From assembly GCA_963730685.1 (NCBI GenBank), contig CAVSSP010000001.1, positions 124,001-188,000 of the forward strand: a DNA stretch of 64,000 nt, given 5' to 3'. The notes under the pieces are model-generated. The model was given only the letters and a program-made list of their open reading frames with translations, was not told the origin of the DNA and made no database searches. A program made the position numbers and the translations under genes. Shown piece after piece: positions 1 through 8,182 of this stretch. Each line of letters opens with the position of its first letter. Position 1 is the first letter of the stretch. Source of the DNA: Bog-756 sp963730685 (GTDB lineage: Bacteria > Actinomycetota > Acidimicrobiia > Acidimicrobiales > RAAP-2).

Positions 1-192
1 GAATCCTGAGTGGTCTGAGCAGGTTGTGGCTGCAGTCGCAGAGACGGCGGTCGAAGAAGGTGGACCGTGGTTGCCAACGCAAGGTTGGCTACGGCTTGAG
101 AAGTTCGACGGTGACTCAGCGCAGTTGCCTGCCCATGAACGACTGGGCCACCTCGTCCAGGTTTGTGAGTGGACGATCTCCGCATCACAGGT

Positions 193-1242
193 TCAAGCGA
201 TTCGATTGCGGATCCACCAGAGGCCGACCCCAATCAGCGCGACGGCGCCTGCCACGAAGATCGCGGCCTCGCTCCACTGCAGTACCCAGTAACGACTTGA
301 CGGAAGGTATGCCACGATCGTGTGGAGGTGGAACCTATCGACACACTCTTGTATCGCCGCCTGCGTCTGCCCCGCAGGAGACCCCCCTGGCGAAGACGGA
401 CTGCTGGCACAATTGGCGACCGCAAGGCTAGCGGCTTCGTGGGGAGCGGTGCTGAGGCCTTGGATCGGCCCGTTGGCACCGGGGTCGTATACGCCCACCA
501 CGCGGCCCGTGGACGTCACTACCGACTCGGAGAAGATCCAATCGCGAGGTCCGACGCCACGCGGTGCGGTGAAGACGCTGTTCGGACCCGGGAGTATGAA
601 GACTCCCGTCGTGTGGGAGGCCGAGAGGATCCGAGGTCGGATCCACGATCCGAACCCGAAGAGGATCACCGCGAACGCTGCAAGCGTGGCTGCCATCGCG
701 GGAAGAGTGCGACGGATGACGGCTCCCAGAACGACCCCCAGCGCGACGGCGAAGAGCGCGTACGCCGCCGGGACGATGCCTCGTTGGTCGAACACCGAGT
801 AGGGGGCATTCACGAGGCGGTCATGCGGCGATGCCCACCAGGTCACCATGAGGCTTAGCAGGCCCGCTGCGATCGCACCTGCCCCGCCCGTGACGGCGAC
901 CTTGACCAGCAACCACCGGGATCTCGTCACGCTCTGGGTCCAGGCCAGGAGGTTCGTGCGGTTCTCGATCTCTCGGGCGACGAGCGGTGCGCCCCAGAAG
1001 GCACCGAGCAGTGCCGGGGCCGCCAGCACCAACAGGTTCAGTGCGTTGTGCCACTTCGCCTGGGCCTGGAAACGGGCCCTGGCCGACACGCAGTCGTTGT
1101 GCTGGGCGCACGTGGCCACGGTCGTGTCGTAGAGATGGGCGAGATGGGGTCCAGTGGCGGCAAGGGCCACAGCGGTCACCACGACCAATCCGGCGACGAC
1201 AAGAGCCTGGGTCCGGAACTGGCGCCACACCAGCCAGGTCAT
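193..1242 (-). CDS. ABC transporter permease (integral membrane subunit)
   Basis: Membrane subunit of an ABC transporter, about 349 residues. The start ATG overlaps the stop of the ATPase gene by 4 bases (ATGA), so it is translationally coupled to it; a longer reading frame upstream has no conserved content. Hydrophobic segments lie near residues 12-30, 70-90, 115-135, 160-185, 195-215 and at the C-terminus (about 320-345), with a large loop between the fifth and sixth that contains Ser/Gly/Pro-rich sequence. It is clearly paralogous to the permease at 42315-43376 (shared WxxWRQxRT N-terminus, GAFxGAPLxARExE, and LxxRxxPAxxxTLA stretches). The substrate cannot be read from sequence; GntR-linked pairs of this kind are often peptide or antibiotic efflux systems (inference). 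Confidence 0.85.
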   Translation of the reverse strand: MTWLVWRQFRTQALVVAGLVVVTAVALAATGPHLAHLYDTTVATCAQHNDCVSARARFQAQAKWHNALNLLVLAAPALLGAFWGAPLVAREIENRTNLLAWTQSVTRSRWLLVKVAVTGGAGAIAAGLLSLMVTWWASPHDRLVNAPYSVFDQRGIVPAAYALFAVALGVVLGAVIRRTLPAMAATLAAFAVILFGFGSWIRPRILSASHTTGVFILPGPNSVFTAPRGVGPRDWIFSESVVTSTGRVVGVYDPGANGPIQGLSTAPHEAASLAVANCASSPSSPGGSPAGQTQAAIQECVDRFHLHTIVAYLPSSRYWVLQWSEAAIFVAGAVALIGVGLWWIRNRIA

Positions 1243-2135
1243 TCCATCACCTTCCCATCGAGGTATCGGTCGGAGCGCGGACGTGTCCCGCGAGCCATGT
1301 AGGCCAAGACCAGGTCTTCGAGGCTGACCGGCTCGATGGTCCATGCCTCCTCCAGTACTGGGCCGTGGCTTCGCACCAGAAGAATGCTCTGCCGGTCCGT
1401 ATGGCTGGCGTCGATCACCTCCTGGTTGGCGGGGTAGCCCGCAGGATCCCGGCGGGGGCCGACGAGTCGGTGATGACTGCCCACAAGGTCGTCCACGTCG
1501 CCTGTGAGCTGGACCCGTGAATCGACGAGGACGACCAGGTAGTCACACACCCGCTCGACGTCCGAGACAAGATGGGACGACAACACGATGCTGACCTCCT
1601 GGTCGGCGGCCGTCTCCATGAGGACCTGGAGGAACTCACGACGAGCGAGTGGGTCCAAGCTGGCGACGGGCTCGTCGAGCAGGAGCAGCTCCGGCCGCTT
1701 GGCGATGGCCAAGGTCAGCGCGAGCTGGGCGCGCTGACCGCCTGAAAGCTTGCCTGCTCGCTGGCTGGGATCGAGGCCGAGGTCGTCGATACGGGTCGTG
1801 GCCAGGTCGGCGTCCCACCGGGGATTGAGCTTTGCGCCAAAGCGAAGATGGTCACGGACGCTGAGCGCGGAATAGACGGGTGGATCTTGGGCGACGAAAC
1901 CCAGGCGACCCAAGGCGGTGGCATCACGTGCCGGGGTACCTCCCAGCACGTCGAGTCTTCCCGCACTGGGTGCCAGGAGGCCGGCAGCAAGGTTCAGCAG
2001 TGTCGACTTCCCCGACCCGTTCGGTCCGACAAGTCCCACCACGTGACCTTGGGGGACGCTCAATGTGCAGTCGCTGACCGCCCACTTGTGGCGATACCGT
2101 TTGCCGAGCTCGGTCGCCTCCAGAACGGCGGTCAC
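1239..2135 (-). CDS. ABC transporter ATP-binding protein
   Basis: Cytoplasmic ATPase of the transporter, 298 residues. Walker A GPNGSGKST lies near residues 38-46, the signature LSGGQ near 135, and Walker B LLLLDEP near 155, followed by the D-loop SLD and the switch His in SSHLVSDVER. The C-terminal 90 residues are a variable tail typical of export-type ATPases. It overlaps the upstream regulator and the downstream permease by ATGA 4-base overlaps, giving a tight regulator-ATPase-permease operon. Its closest relative in the window is the ATPase at 41407-42318. Confidence 0.93.
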   Translation of the reverse strand: MTAVLEATELGKRYRHKWAVSDCTLSVPQGHVVGLVGPNGSGKSTLLNLAAGLLAPSAGRLDVLGGTPARDATALGRLGFVAQDPPVYSALSVRDHLRFGAKLNPRWDADLATTRIDDLGLDPSQRAGKLSGGQRAQLALTLAIAKRPELLLLDEPVASLDPLARREFLQVLMETAADQEVSIVLSSHLVSDVERVCDYLVVLVDSRVQLTGDVDDLVGSHHRLVGPRRDPAGYPANQEVIDASHTDRQSILLVRSHGPVLEEAWTIEPVSLEDLVLAYMARGTRPRSDRYLDGKVME

Positions 2136-2527
2136 GGTGCGGCTACCGAGGAGGTGTCCCGAAACGACTCAATGAAGAGAGCTTCGATGCTCTCGTCGTC
2201 GAGACCTGCATCCCGGGCCCGTGCGATCCAACGTTCCAAATCTCGTCGGAGCGGCCGGAGTGTCGGAGGGGGTCCGTCGCTCGGGGTGATGGCCACGAAG
2301 GTTCCGACCCCGGTTCGGGCTACGACCAGTCCCTGGTGCTCGAGCTCTCGGTAAGCCTTGGACACCGTATTGGGGTTGATGGCGATCTTTCCGACGACAT
2401 CCTTGACGGTCGGGAGCTGGTCGCCGTCCTGCAGGAGTCCGAGCTTGACGGCCCGCCGGACCTGTTGGACCAACTGCAGGTACGGCGTCACACCCGACTT
2501 CTGGTCCAGATAAAACTCGATCATCAT
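2132..2527 (-). CDS. GntR-family transcriptional regulator (YtrA-like)
   Basis: Short GntR regulator of 131 residues: an N-terminal winged helix (YLQLVQQVRRAVKLGLLQDGDQLPTV region, with INPNTVSKAYRELE as recognition helix, residues about 14-75) and a brief helical tail without a ligand domain, the YtrA arrangement. YtrA-type regulators usually repress the ABC operon they lead; here the gene is first in an ATGA-coupled operon with ATPase and permease, so autoregulation is likely (inference). The start codon is preceded by TAGAAT with 6 nt between, so the message is probably leaderless. A paralogue starts the matching operon at 40928. Confidence 0.9.
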   Translation of the reverse strand: MMIEFYLDQKSGVTPYLQLVQQVRRAVKLGLLQDGDQLPTVKDVVGKIAINPNTVSKAYRELEHQGLVVARTGVGTFVAITPSDGPPPTLRPLRRDLERWIARARDAGLDDESIEALFIESFRDTSSVAAP

Positions 2528-2560
2528 ACCTCTATTCTACTAGGTAGCTAGTGGCATCAT
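2528..2560 (-). promoter_or_regulatory. Leaderless promoter of the GntR/ABC operon
   Basis: Reading the minus strand, TAGAAT (2539-2534) is followed by six bases and then the ATG at 2527. Sigma-70-type -10 elements place +1 seven bases after the hexamer, so +1 would be the A of ATG. The CTAGCTACCTAG stretch just upstream is rich in dyad symmetry and may be the GntR operator (inference). Confidence 0.5.
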
Positions 2561-2601
2561 ACGCCACGCTTCCGGAGAGTCAAGTTGTGTCCAGGTGCCC
2601 C

Positions 2602-2826
2602 CTATCGCTGATGCTCCCATGGACTGTCAAGCGCGAATTGTGAGCGTGGGAGCGCTCCGAACACCTCCCGAGCGACGTAGCGCTTGAGGCAGCGGATCGC
2701 CTCCTTCTTTGTCCGCCCTTCTTTCATCCGACGCTCGATGTAGTGCTGAGTCTTCGGGTCGCACACCATCCCGGTGAACACGATGTGCCAGAGCGCGGAG
2801 TTGGCCTGGCGATCCCCACTGAGCAA
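2602..2826 (-). pseudogene. IS110-family transposase, C-terminal remnant
   Basis: The minus strand reads ALWHIVFTGMVCDPKT, then YIERRMKEGRTKKEAIRCLK and RYVAREVFGAL, the conserved C-terminal helix region of IS110-family (COG3547) transposases, in which small residues of the helix-hairpin-helix and the GRTKxE..RCLKRYxARE block are characteristic. Only about 70 residues remain; the DEDD catalytic domain and the Ser motif are absent. The remnant stops against the phosphohydrolase tail that reads on the other strand, so this is an insertion or deletion scar rather than a functional element. Confidence 0.7.
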
Positions 2827-2985
2827 TACATCGAGGGCGTCGCTCGCAACCCGGTCGCACGTCGAGTCAAGATCGTCGACCTGGAGGAGAACCTGGCCAA
2901 CAACCGGCGATCGACCCTTACTCGGGAGAATGTGGATCGGATTCGCCGCTACGAGACCGCTCTCGACCGGTTACGCACCAGGTAG
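2818..2985 (+). pseudogene. Metal-dependent (HD/SpoT-like) phosphohydrolase, C-terminal tail remnant
   Basis: The plus strand encodes EQYIEGVARNPVARRVKIVD, then LEENLANNR and about 22 residues ending ALDRLRTR. The NPxARxVKxxDLxxN pattern followed by RxRRYxxALxxL is the C-terminal end of small HD-type phosphohydrolases related to RelA/SpoT hydrolase domains. The HD metal site is missing because the frame is cut at about 2818, where IS110 transposase sequence on the opposite strand begins. There is no plausible start codon or ribosome site of its own, so it is read as a decayed fragment. Assignment rests on about 50 residues. Confidence 0.5.
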
Positions 2986-3063
2986 CCCGAGACCGTTGCG
3001 GACCGTTGAGAAACGCATTGCCCCCTACCGCCAAGCCAAACGAGGGAAGCGGATGAGGTCGGT

Positions 3064-3075
3064 CATACTTGAGAC
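3064..3075 (+). promoter_or_regulatory. Leaderless -10 element for the GNAT gene
   Basis: CATACT (3064-3069) matches five of six bases of TATACT-type -10 boxes and ends six bases before the GTG at 3076, the spacing expected if transcription starts on the start codon itself. Confidence 0.4.
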
Positions 3076-3657
3076 GTGCCGAGAACCGTCGAGCCAGTCG
3101 TTCAGCAGGGCGCCTTGGCAAGCATGGACCAGCCCGAACTCTCGGTCGGTGAACACTTCATCCTGCGACCGTGGAAGGAAGCCGACGTGCCATCCATCGT
3201 TGAGGCTTACGCCGTGGCAGATATCCAGGAATGGAATCTTCGCACTATGGATGCAGACGAAGCGCATGAGTGGATCGAATCCTGGAGCGCGACTTGGGAG
3301 GCCGAGACTGATGCCTGTTGGGCCATCGCGAGGAGATCCGACGGGTCAGTCGTCGGTCGTATTGCCCTGAGGCAGATTTCTCTGGTGGCAGGTTCCGCCG
3401 ATGTCACCTATTGGGTTCTTCCGAACGGCCGACGCCAAGGTGCGGCATCGGAGGCAGCTCGCTCGGTCACCCGCTGGGCGTTCGAAAACGTTGGCCTTCA
3501 CCGACTCGACCTTCACCATTCTGTCCGCAACGCAGCATCATGCGGTGTAGCCATTCGGGCCGGGTTTGACCTCGAAGCAACCCTTCAGAGCTACTTGAAA
3601 CACGCAGACGGGTGGCATGACGTGCATCTTCACGCATTGATCAACAGGAACAGCTGA
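3076..3657 (+). CDS. GNAT-family N-acetyltransferase (RimJ/RimL type)
   Basis: Acetyl-CoA-dependent N-acetyltransferase of 193 residues (about 177 if the ATG at 3124 is used). The fold markers are visible in order: FILRPWKEADVPSIVEAY at the N-terminus, WAIARRSDGSVVGRIAL (beta strands), then YWVLPNGRRQGAASEAARSV with the acetyl-CoA pyrophosphate-binding RRQGAA loop, and GLHRLDLHHSVRNAASCGVA with the C-terminal Asn/Ser helix, and AGFDLEATL. This order is typical of the RimJ/RimL group, which acetylates protein N-termini or small amines; the substrate is unknown. GTG at 3076 is favoured because a -10 element sits at leaderless spacing; ATG 3124 begins exactly where family similarity starts. It stands alone between scars. 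Confidence 0.85.
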   Translation: MPRTVEPVVQQGALASMDQPELSVGEHFILRPWKEADVPSIVEAYAVADIQEWNLRTMDADEAHEWIESWSATWEAETDACWAIARRSDGSVVGRIALRQISLVAGSADVTYWVLPNGRRQGAASEAARSVTRWAFENVGLHRLDLHHSVRNAASCGVAIRAGFDLEATLQSYLKHADGWHDVHLHALINRNS

Positions 3658-3920
3658 CGCCGAGCGCCCAGCACGGCGGGTGGGAGTCCCACTCCAGTCG
3701 CCCGGCACCCAGCCCGGGTCGATGGGAACATGTGCGCATACCGACGCCAACTCCTGAGTGGACGAAGCTTCGTCTCGGACATGGGTGGTCGACCACCATC
3801 TTCTAGTGCGTCGAGTCAGCCCACGTGGTGAAATGGGACGAAGTAACCGTGCATTCGAGGCAGCGAGGCGCCAGGCCATGTGCTCGGCGTGAGGCTGAAT
3901 ACAGCCAGGGAGACAGCGAC

Positions 3921-4664
3921 ATGGCCGGTGCGCAGCTGTATGACACCATCGGCGCTACTTACGCCGTGACGCGGGGCACAGAGCCGCGGATCGCCGCAAG
4001 GATCCGGGCTGCACTCGACGATGCGCGGACGGTATTGAACGTCGGGGCCGGCACCGGCTCCTATGAGCCCACGGATTGTGACGTAACTGCAGTAGAACCG
4101 TCGGCGCTCATGCGTGCGCAGCGTCCCGCGGGCGCAGCGCCGTGCGTGGCCGGATCTGCCGAGAGTCTGCCGTTCGATGACCAGTCCTTCGATGCCGCGA
4201 TGGCTGTCTCCACAATCCATCACTGGCAGGACCCGATCGCTGGGCTACGCGAGATGCGACGAGTTGCTCGACGCGTGGTTGTGTTCACCTAGGACACCAG
4301 TGACCTCAGCCTGTTTTGGCTTACTCGCGACTACCTGCCGGAGGTTTCTTCCTTGAGGGCCTGCAGAGTCTTGGCATCGCTGACTGGACTGGCCGGCGCA
4401 ATCGGAGCCCGGATGGAACCAGTGCCCATCCCTTGGGACTGCGCTGACGGCTTCTTCGAGGCCTACTGGCGCCGGCCCGAGGCATACCTCAACGAGAACG
4501 TCCGTCGCGGAATATCGGTCTGGGCCGCAGTTGGTTCGGAAGCCGAGCAGAGGGCAGTGCGCAGCCTTGGCAATGACCTCGCCACCGGTCTATGGGCAGA
4601 ACGCAATTGCGCCCTCGTCGATCTTGATGCAGCGGAGCTTGGCCTTCGCCTGCTCGTAGTCTGA
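3921..4664 (+). pseudogene. SAM-dependent class I methyltransferase interrupted by one TAG stop
   Basis: One continuous reading frame from ATG 3921 to the stop at 4662-4664 is broken only by TAG at 4290-4292. The first half (to 4289) holds the Rossmann motif I VLNVGAGTGSYE, motif II acidic VEPSALM, and AGSAESLPFDDQSFDAAMAV with HHW, typical of UbiE/arsM-like methyltransferases. The second half continues the same family: DTSDLSLFWLTRDYLPE, then EPVPIPWDCADGFFEAYWRR and RPEAYLNENVRRGIS. The stop falls where relatives have an aromatic residue (VVxxTFDP), so a single nonsense change (for example from TAT, TAC or TGG) is the simplest reading. The protein would be about 247 residues if intact. The 5' half alone could be made but would lack the substrate lid. 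Confidence 0.75.
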
Positions 4665-4718
4665 ACTCCGCCGCAGTGGCACACGGTGCCCAACAGTGCC
4701 TGCCCCAAATCACGCCGG

Positions 4719-4840
4719 TTCGCGGCGTGGCCCAAGTAGTCGCCAGACGGCCAGCCTGCTTGCCGTCCGCGAGCGCGCCGGACGTGCCGTTATGCGCTGC
4801 GGCCACGATGGCGGCAGCCGCGCGCCGTTCTGCGCCGTCT
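4719..4840 (+). repeat. Dispersed intergenic repeat X, copy 1
   Basis: The gap 4665-4923 holds no gene. It contains GCGTGGCCCAAG, then about 50 bases later GACGTGCCGTT followed by TGCGCTGCGGCCACGATGGC and CGCCGTTCTGCGCC. The same ordered landmarks occur at 6274-6396 and 7769-7940, diverged in between. Reading the minus strand gives a shared (A/Q)NGTS peptide, but stops and shifts argue against coding. Confidence 0.45.
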
Positions 4841-4923
4841 TGAGGCCGCAAAGCCTGCCGACTCTGCGTCTGTCAAGTCGCCGGGCGTGTTGATGAGGGG
4901 AGCACGCCGAACACCCTGTTCTG

Positions 4924-6090
4924 CTAAAACTCCCTTACAGCTCGCTGACCTGCACGGTATCCAGCTATCGGGGAAATCGCACCGATAGCTGGTCCTATGG
5001 GCAAATGAGGTACGGAAGCGGTCATTCGATCGAAGACAGTTGTGAGCGGGCCGGGCGGGCGCGTGAAGCCGGAGTGTCGTGAAAGCTGAACGATCATGCG
5101 GGTACGGCGTCGACGGCGTTGCTCGTACTGTGCAAATGCGTCACCTACATCCTGAGACTTGGCTAGGCAGAAGGTGAGGACCGCCGCATCCTCGATGGCC
5201 TGGCAGCCTCCCTGGCCCAGGTGTGGTCTCATGGGATGAGCAGCGTCTCCCAAAAGCGTGACAGGGCCATCGCTCCACTTGTCTGGCATGGCTCGGTCGA
5301 CAATGTCGTTGCACGCGAGCTGATGAGATGGGGTGGCGGCCAGAAGGTGCGGGATGGGGTGTGGCCAGTGACCGAACGCGTCTTTGAGATAGGCCTCGTG
5401 GCCTTCCGGAAAGCTGTGACCCTCAGGTAGACAGGCAGTGGCAAACCAGTAGGTCCGATTGTTACCGATGGGGAGCCAGCCGAACTCATGGCCATCAGCT
5501 AGGCAGGCCCAGAACTGGTCATCCTCGGGTTCGGAGTCGGTCTCGGCGATGGCCCTCCATGCCGCGTAGCCGCTGTAAGAGGATTGAAGCGGGCCGACCA
5601 GTTGAGTCGCTATGGCTGAGCCAATGCCGTCAGCGCCGACAACGGCGTCCACTGCGACATCGCCACCATTGTGCAGTCGAATGGTTACGCCGGAAGGGTT
5701 GAGGGTGTATCCGGCCACGGTGCAATCGGTTCGAACGGTGCCGGGGCGAAGGCGAGCTGCTAGAGCGCGTACGAGGTCGCCTCGATCTACGCACACCAAG
5801 CCCTCGCCCAGGGCTGCCTGAAACCTTCGCCGAGAAAAGGTGAACGCGACGCCGCCATCGAGTTTCCGCTCGCCACCCTCGGCGAGTGACCTCCCGAGGG
5901 AACGCACCACTTCTCCTAATCCAACAGCGTCCAGTGCCGCCAGCGCGTTGGGCCAAAGCGAGATCCCGGCGCCTCGATCCCGGATTTCCGATTGACGTTC
6001 CAGAACGAGCACCTCGACGCCCTGCTTCTGGAGGGCTACCGCCAGCGTTAGGCCACCGATCCCACCTCCCGCTATCCCTATGAGGCCCAT
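4924..6090 (-). CDS. FAD-dependent aromatic-type monooxygenase
   Basis: Class A flavoprotein monooxygenase of 388 residues using NAD(P)H and O2 to hydroxylate a substrate that cannot be named. FAD-binding features: N-terminal dinucleotide fold GIAGGGIGGLTLAVAL with acidic VLERQ after beta-2, the RAGISLWPNALAAL segment, the DG motif VVGADGIGSAI near residue 160, and the GD motif LLGDAAHPMRPHLGQGGCQA near 280. ATG 6090 is chosen because it sits one residue before the first strand and has GGGGAG ten bases upstream; an in-frame start 33 bases earlier adds unconserved residues. No partner reductase or regulator is adjacent. Related proteins include salicylate hydroxylase-like and zeaxanthin epoxidase-like enzymes. 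Confidence 0.88.
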   Translation of the reverse strand: MGLIGIAGGGIGGLTLAVALQKQGVEVLVLERQSEIRDRGAGISLWPNALAALDAVGLGEVVRSLGRSLAEGGERKLDGGVAFTFSRRRFQAALGEGLVCVDRGDLVRALAARLRPGTVRTDCTVAGYTLNPSGVTIRLHNGGDVAVDAVVGADGIGSAIATQLVGPLQSSYSGYAAWRAIAETDSEPEDDQFWACLADGHEFGWLPIGNNRTYWFATACLPEGHSFPEGHEAYLKDAFGHWPHPIPHLLAATPSHQLACNDIVDRAMPDKWSDGPVTLLGDAAHPMRPHLGQGGCQAIEDAAVLTFCLAKSQDVGDAFAQYEQRRRRRTRMIVQLSRHSGFTRPPGPLTTVFDRMTASVPHLPIGPAIGAISPIAGYRAGQRAVREF

Positions 6091-6273
6091 GGTTCCGATT
6101 CTCCCCAGACTCGAAGCCGCCATGCTGACGAGGGGCGCGACGACGTACCCATATGAAACCAGAGCGCACGAGTCCCCACTTTGTGGACCGCCGACAGGCG
6201 ACTCAGACAGCCGCCAGCGAGGCGCCGAAAGTCGGGTCGGGACCGTTGCCTCCGCCCGAACGTCGGGTCCGAC

Positions 6274-6396
6274 GTGACCAGTGGCCCAATTGGCGGATCG
6301 GGCCGAGAAGTGCCGTTCTGCGCAGGGGCCAGGGTGGCGGCGGCCGTCGTTCTGGCGCGTTGTTCGGGGTCCGACTGCGTGCGATCGGCCGCATCC
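6274..6396 (+). repeat. Dispersed intergenic repeat X, copy 2
   Basis: The gap 6091-6572 shows no convincing gene. It carries CAGTGGCCCAAT, GAAGTGCCGTTCTGCGC, CGTCGTTCTGG and TGCGATCGGC(C/G)GC in the same order as copy 3 at 7769-7940, and the first two landmarks of copy 1. The intervening bases differ, so the family is old or is built from short degenerating units. Confidence 0.45.
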
Positions 6397-6572
6397 ACAG
6401 CACCGGTTGCCGAGTGCGGTTCTGTGTGCTTTGCGGCCAGAGCCGGCGGCACCGGCTGACTGTGCTTCTATGGTCCTCGGTCCAGGGCCTGCGGTTCACC
6501 CGTGTAACGCCGGAACTGGTACCAGAATATGTGCATGTCTTCAGAGGCTGAGATCGAAGGGGCTGACTCGCT

Positions 6573-7655
6573 GTGACCCAATTTGGCCTATCCCCTGTCT
6601 GCGTACTGGGCGCTGGATTCTCGAAGGCGATCTCGCAACAAATGCCGACAATCGATGAGCTCGGAGAGTCCTGCCGTCCCTTGCTCGAAATGGCCGGACA
6701 CAAGGACCGGCTGCCAGCCACATTCACCAATGGGCTTTTCGAGCAGTGGCTATCTCGGCTCGCTACGGACCAGCCCGACTACTCAGCGGCGACCAATGCT
6801 GAGAACCTGGGGGTGTTCGCGCGGGCTAGCGAGGCGATCACACGGATGCTCGATAGCGCACAACGACAGACCCTCCTGTCGTCGCCCTGCCCTCCTTGGC
6901 TCACCAGCCTGGTGACGTGGTTCCATCAATTCGAGAGCACGGTCATCACCTTCAACTACGACAACCTCGTCGAGTACGTTGTGATGTCCGAAGTCATCGA
7001 GGGATCCGACGGCACTGAGCGCCGACGCGTACTTCCGATAGACATTCTTCGCGACCTGCCCCCCTATCCTCCACAACCTGGCCGGTTGGCTGGACCCCTC
7101 GCGAAGACATTTGCGCTGCTCAAACTGCACGGATCGCTCGACTGGCGATGGAGCCCGGGCGACAAGTCGGGTGCGACTCTCAACAGGCTGGATCTAACGG
7201 GAAAGTGGGAGCACCCCGGGCTGCCCGATGCCGACGAGATCGCACGACGGCTCCCCTGCCGCGAACCGTTCATCGTGCCGCCAACGGCCATTAAGTCCCC
7301 GTACTACACGAACCCCATCACCAGAGAGTTATGGAACCGTGCCGCAGCAGCGCTTGATGCAACCAGGGTGGTCGTACTGATTGGGTATTCCCTGCCCATC
7401 ACGGATCTCGTGTTCACAGCGATGTTGCGCGAGAACGTCCATGCGGAAGTTAAGGGCGTGGGCCGGCATCGAATTCATCGTGGTTGATCTCAGACCGGAC
7501 TGGTTAAGGACAACTTGTTCAAACTTGGCTACGAACAGGTTCACATCGCTGCAGAGTTTGGTGGCGAGAATTGTGTATCTGACTTTGTATCTGCCTACGT
7601 CGACGATCCAAACAGATTTCGCGAGCTGCTTGAAGAGACTCGCGGTGCTTCGTGA
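6573..7655 (+). pseudogene. SIR2-like (NADase-type) domain protein with two compensating frameshifts
   Basis: The frame from GTG 6573 (AAGGGG ten bases upstream) encodes the signature of bacterial SIR2-like proteins: VCVLGAGFSKAIS (nucleotide-binding GAGxS), MPTIDEL, VITFNYDNLVE (the T-x-NYD core), LLKLHGSLDWRW (catalytic-type His), then FIVPPTAIKSPYY and VVVLIGYSLPITDLVF. In this family the domain degrades NAD in abortive-infection systems or binds nucleotides. The frame stops at 7487, but the neighbouring frame carries RAWAGIEFIVVDLRPDW (about 7456-7503), after which the original frame resumes with KDNLFKLGYEQVHIAAEFGG and ends at TGA 7653-7655. So one inserted and one lost base bracket about 50 bases. 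Intact length would be about 360 residues. Whether the shifts are biological or assembly errors cannot be settled here. No partner effector is adjacent. Confidence 0.75.
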
Positions 7656-7768
7656 AACTTGAGAGAGTGATCCGAACCGCATCTGCTACAACAGGATTCA
7701 CAGAAGTAGAGCACGTTCCAACGTCGGTGATGGTCCTACACCGATGACGCCGCGTGACCCCTAACATT

Positions 7769-7940
7769 GGTGCGCGGCGTGGCCCAAGCCGCCCGACCAC
7801 GGGCGGGCGTTCTTGCCCCGCGGCCACAGCCGATGTGCCGTTCTGCACTGCGCACGATGGCAACGACTGTCGTTCTGGCTCTGCGTTCTGCAACGGGTTA
7901 ACGACGCGGTATGCCGACTCGGATGCGATCGGCGGCGTCC
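7769..7940 (+). repeat. Dispersed intergenic repeat X, copy 3
   Basis: The 527-base gap 7656-8182 has no supported gene. It holds the most extended copy of repeat X: GCGCGGCGTGGCCCAAG, GATGTGCCGTTCTGCACTGC, CTGTCGTTCTGG, then TGCGATCGGCGGCGTCC. Reading frames across it (for example on the minus strand at 7519-8007) lack protein-like composition. Confidence 0.45.
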
Positions 7941-8182
7941 GAAACAACACATCGAGGGCACCTCCGAAGGCCGGGATGTCGAATGTCCGGGGCACTCGAA
8001 GGGCCAAGGATGACGGCCCGTAGGAGGATCGTGTTTCGATACGGCCGGAGGAATTGTCGTCGGCGCCTCGGAAACTGAAAATCGCCGACTCCGGCGCGGT
8101 GAAAGCGCGCTCGTGAAGTCAAATCTCCGACGCAGGTCACATTGACGACAACAACAGGTGAAAAGGCACGAGTTCCCGCGTC

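Noticed and set aside
4290..4292. TAG in the methyltransferase as recoded pyrrolysine
   Set aside because: No sign of pyl genes, the family has an ordinary aromatic residue there, and nearby genes are also broken; a nonsense mutation is simpler.
7519..8007. A 162-codon minus-strand frame downstream of the SIR2-like gene
   Set aside because: It spans the antisense end of the SIR2-like gene and repeat X; Arg/Pro/Ser-rich with no conserved motif.
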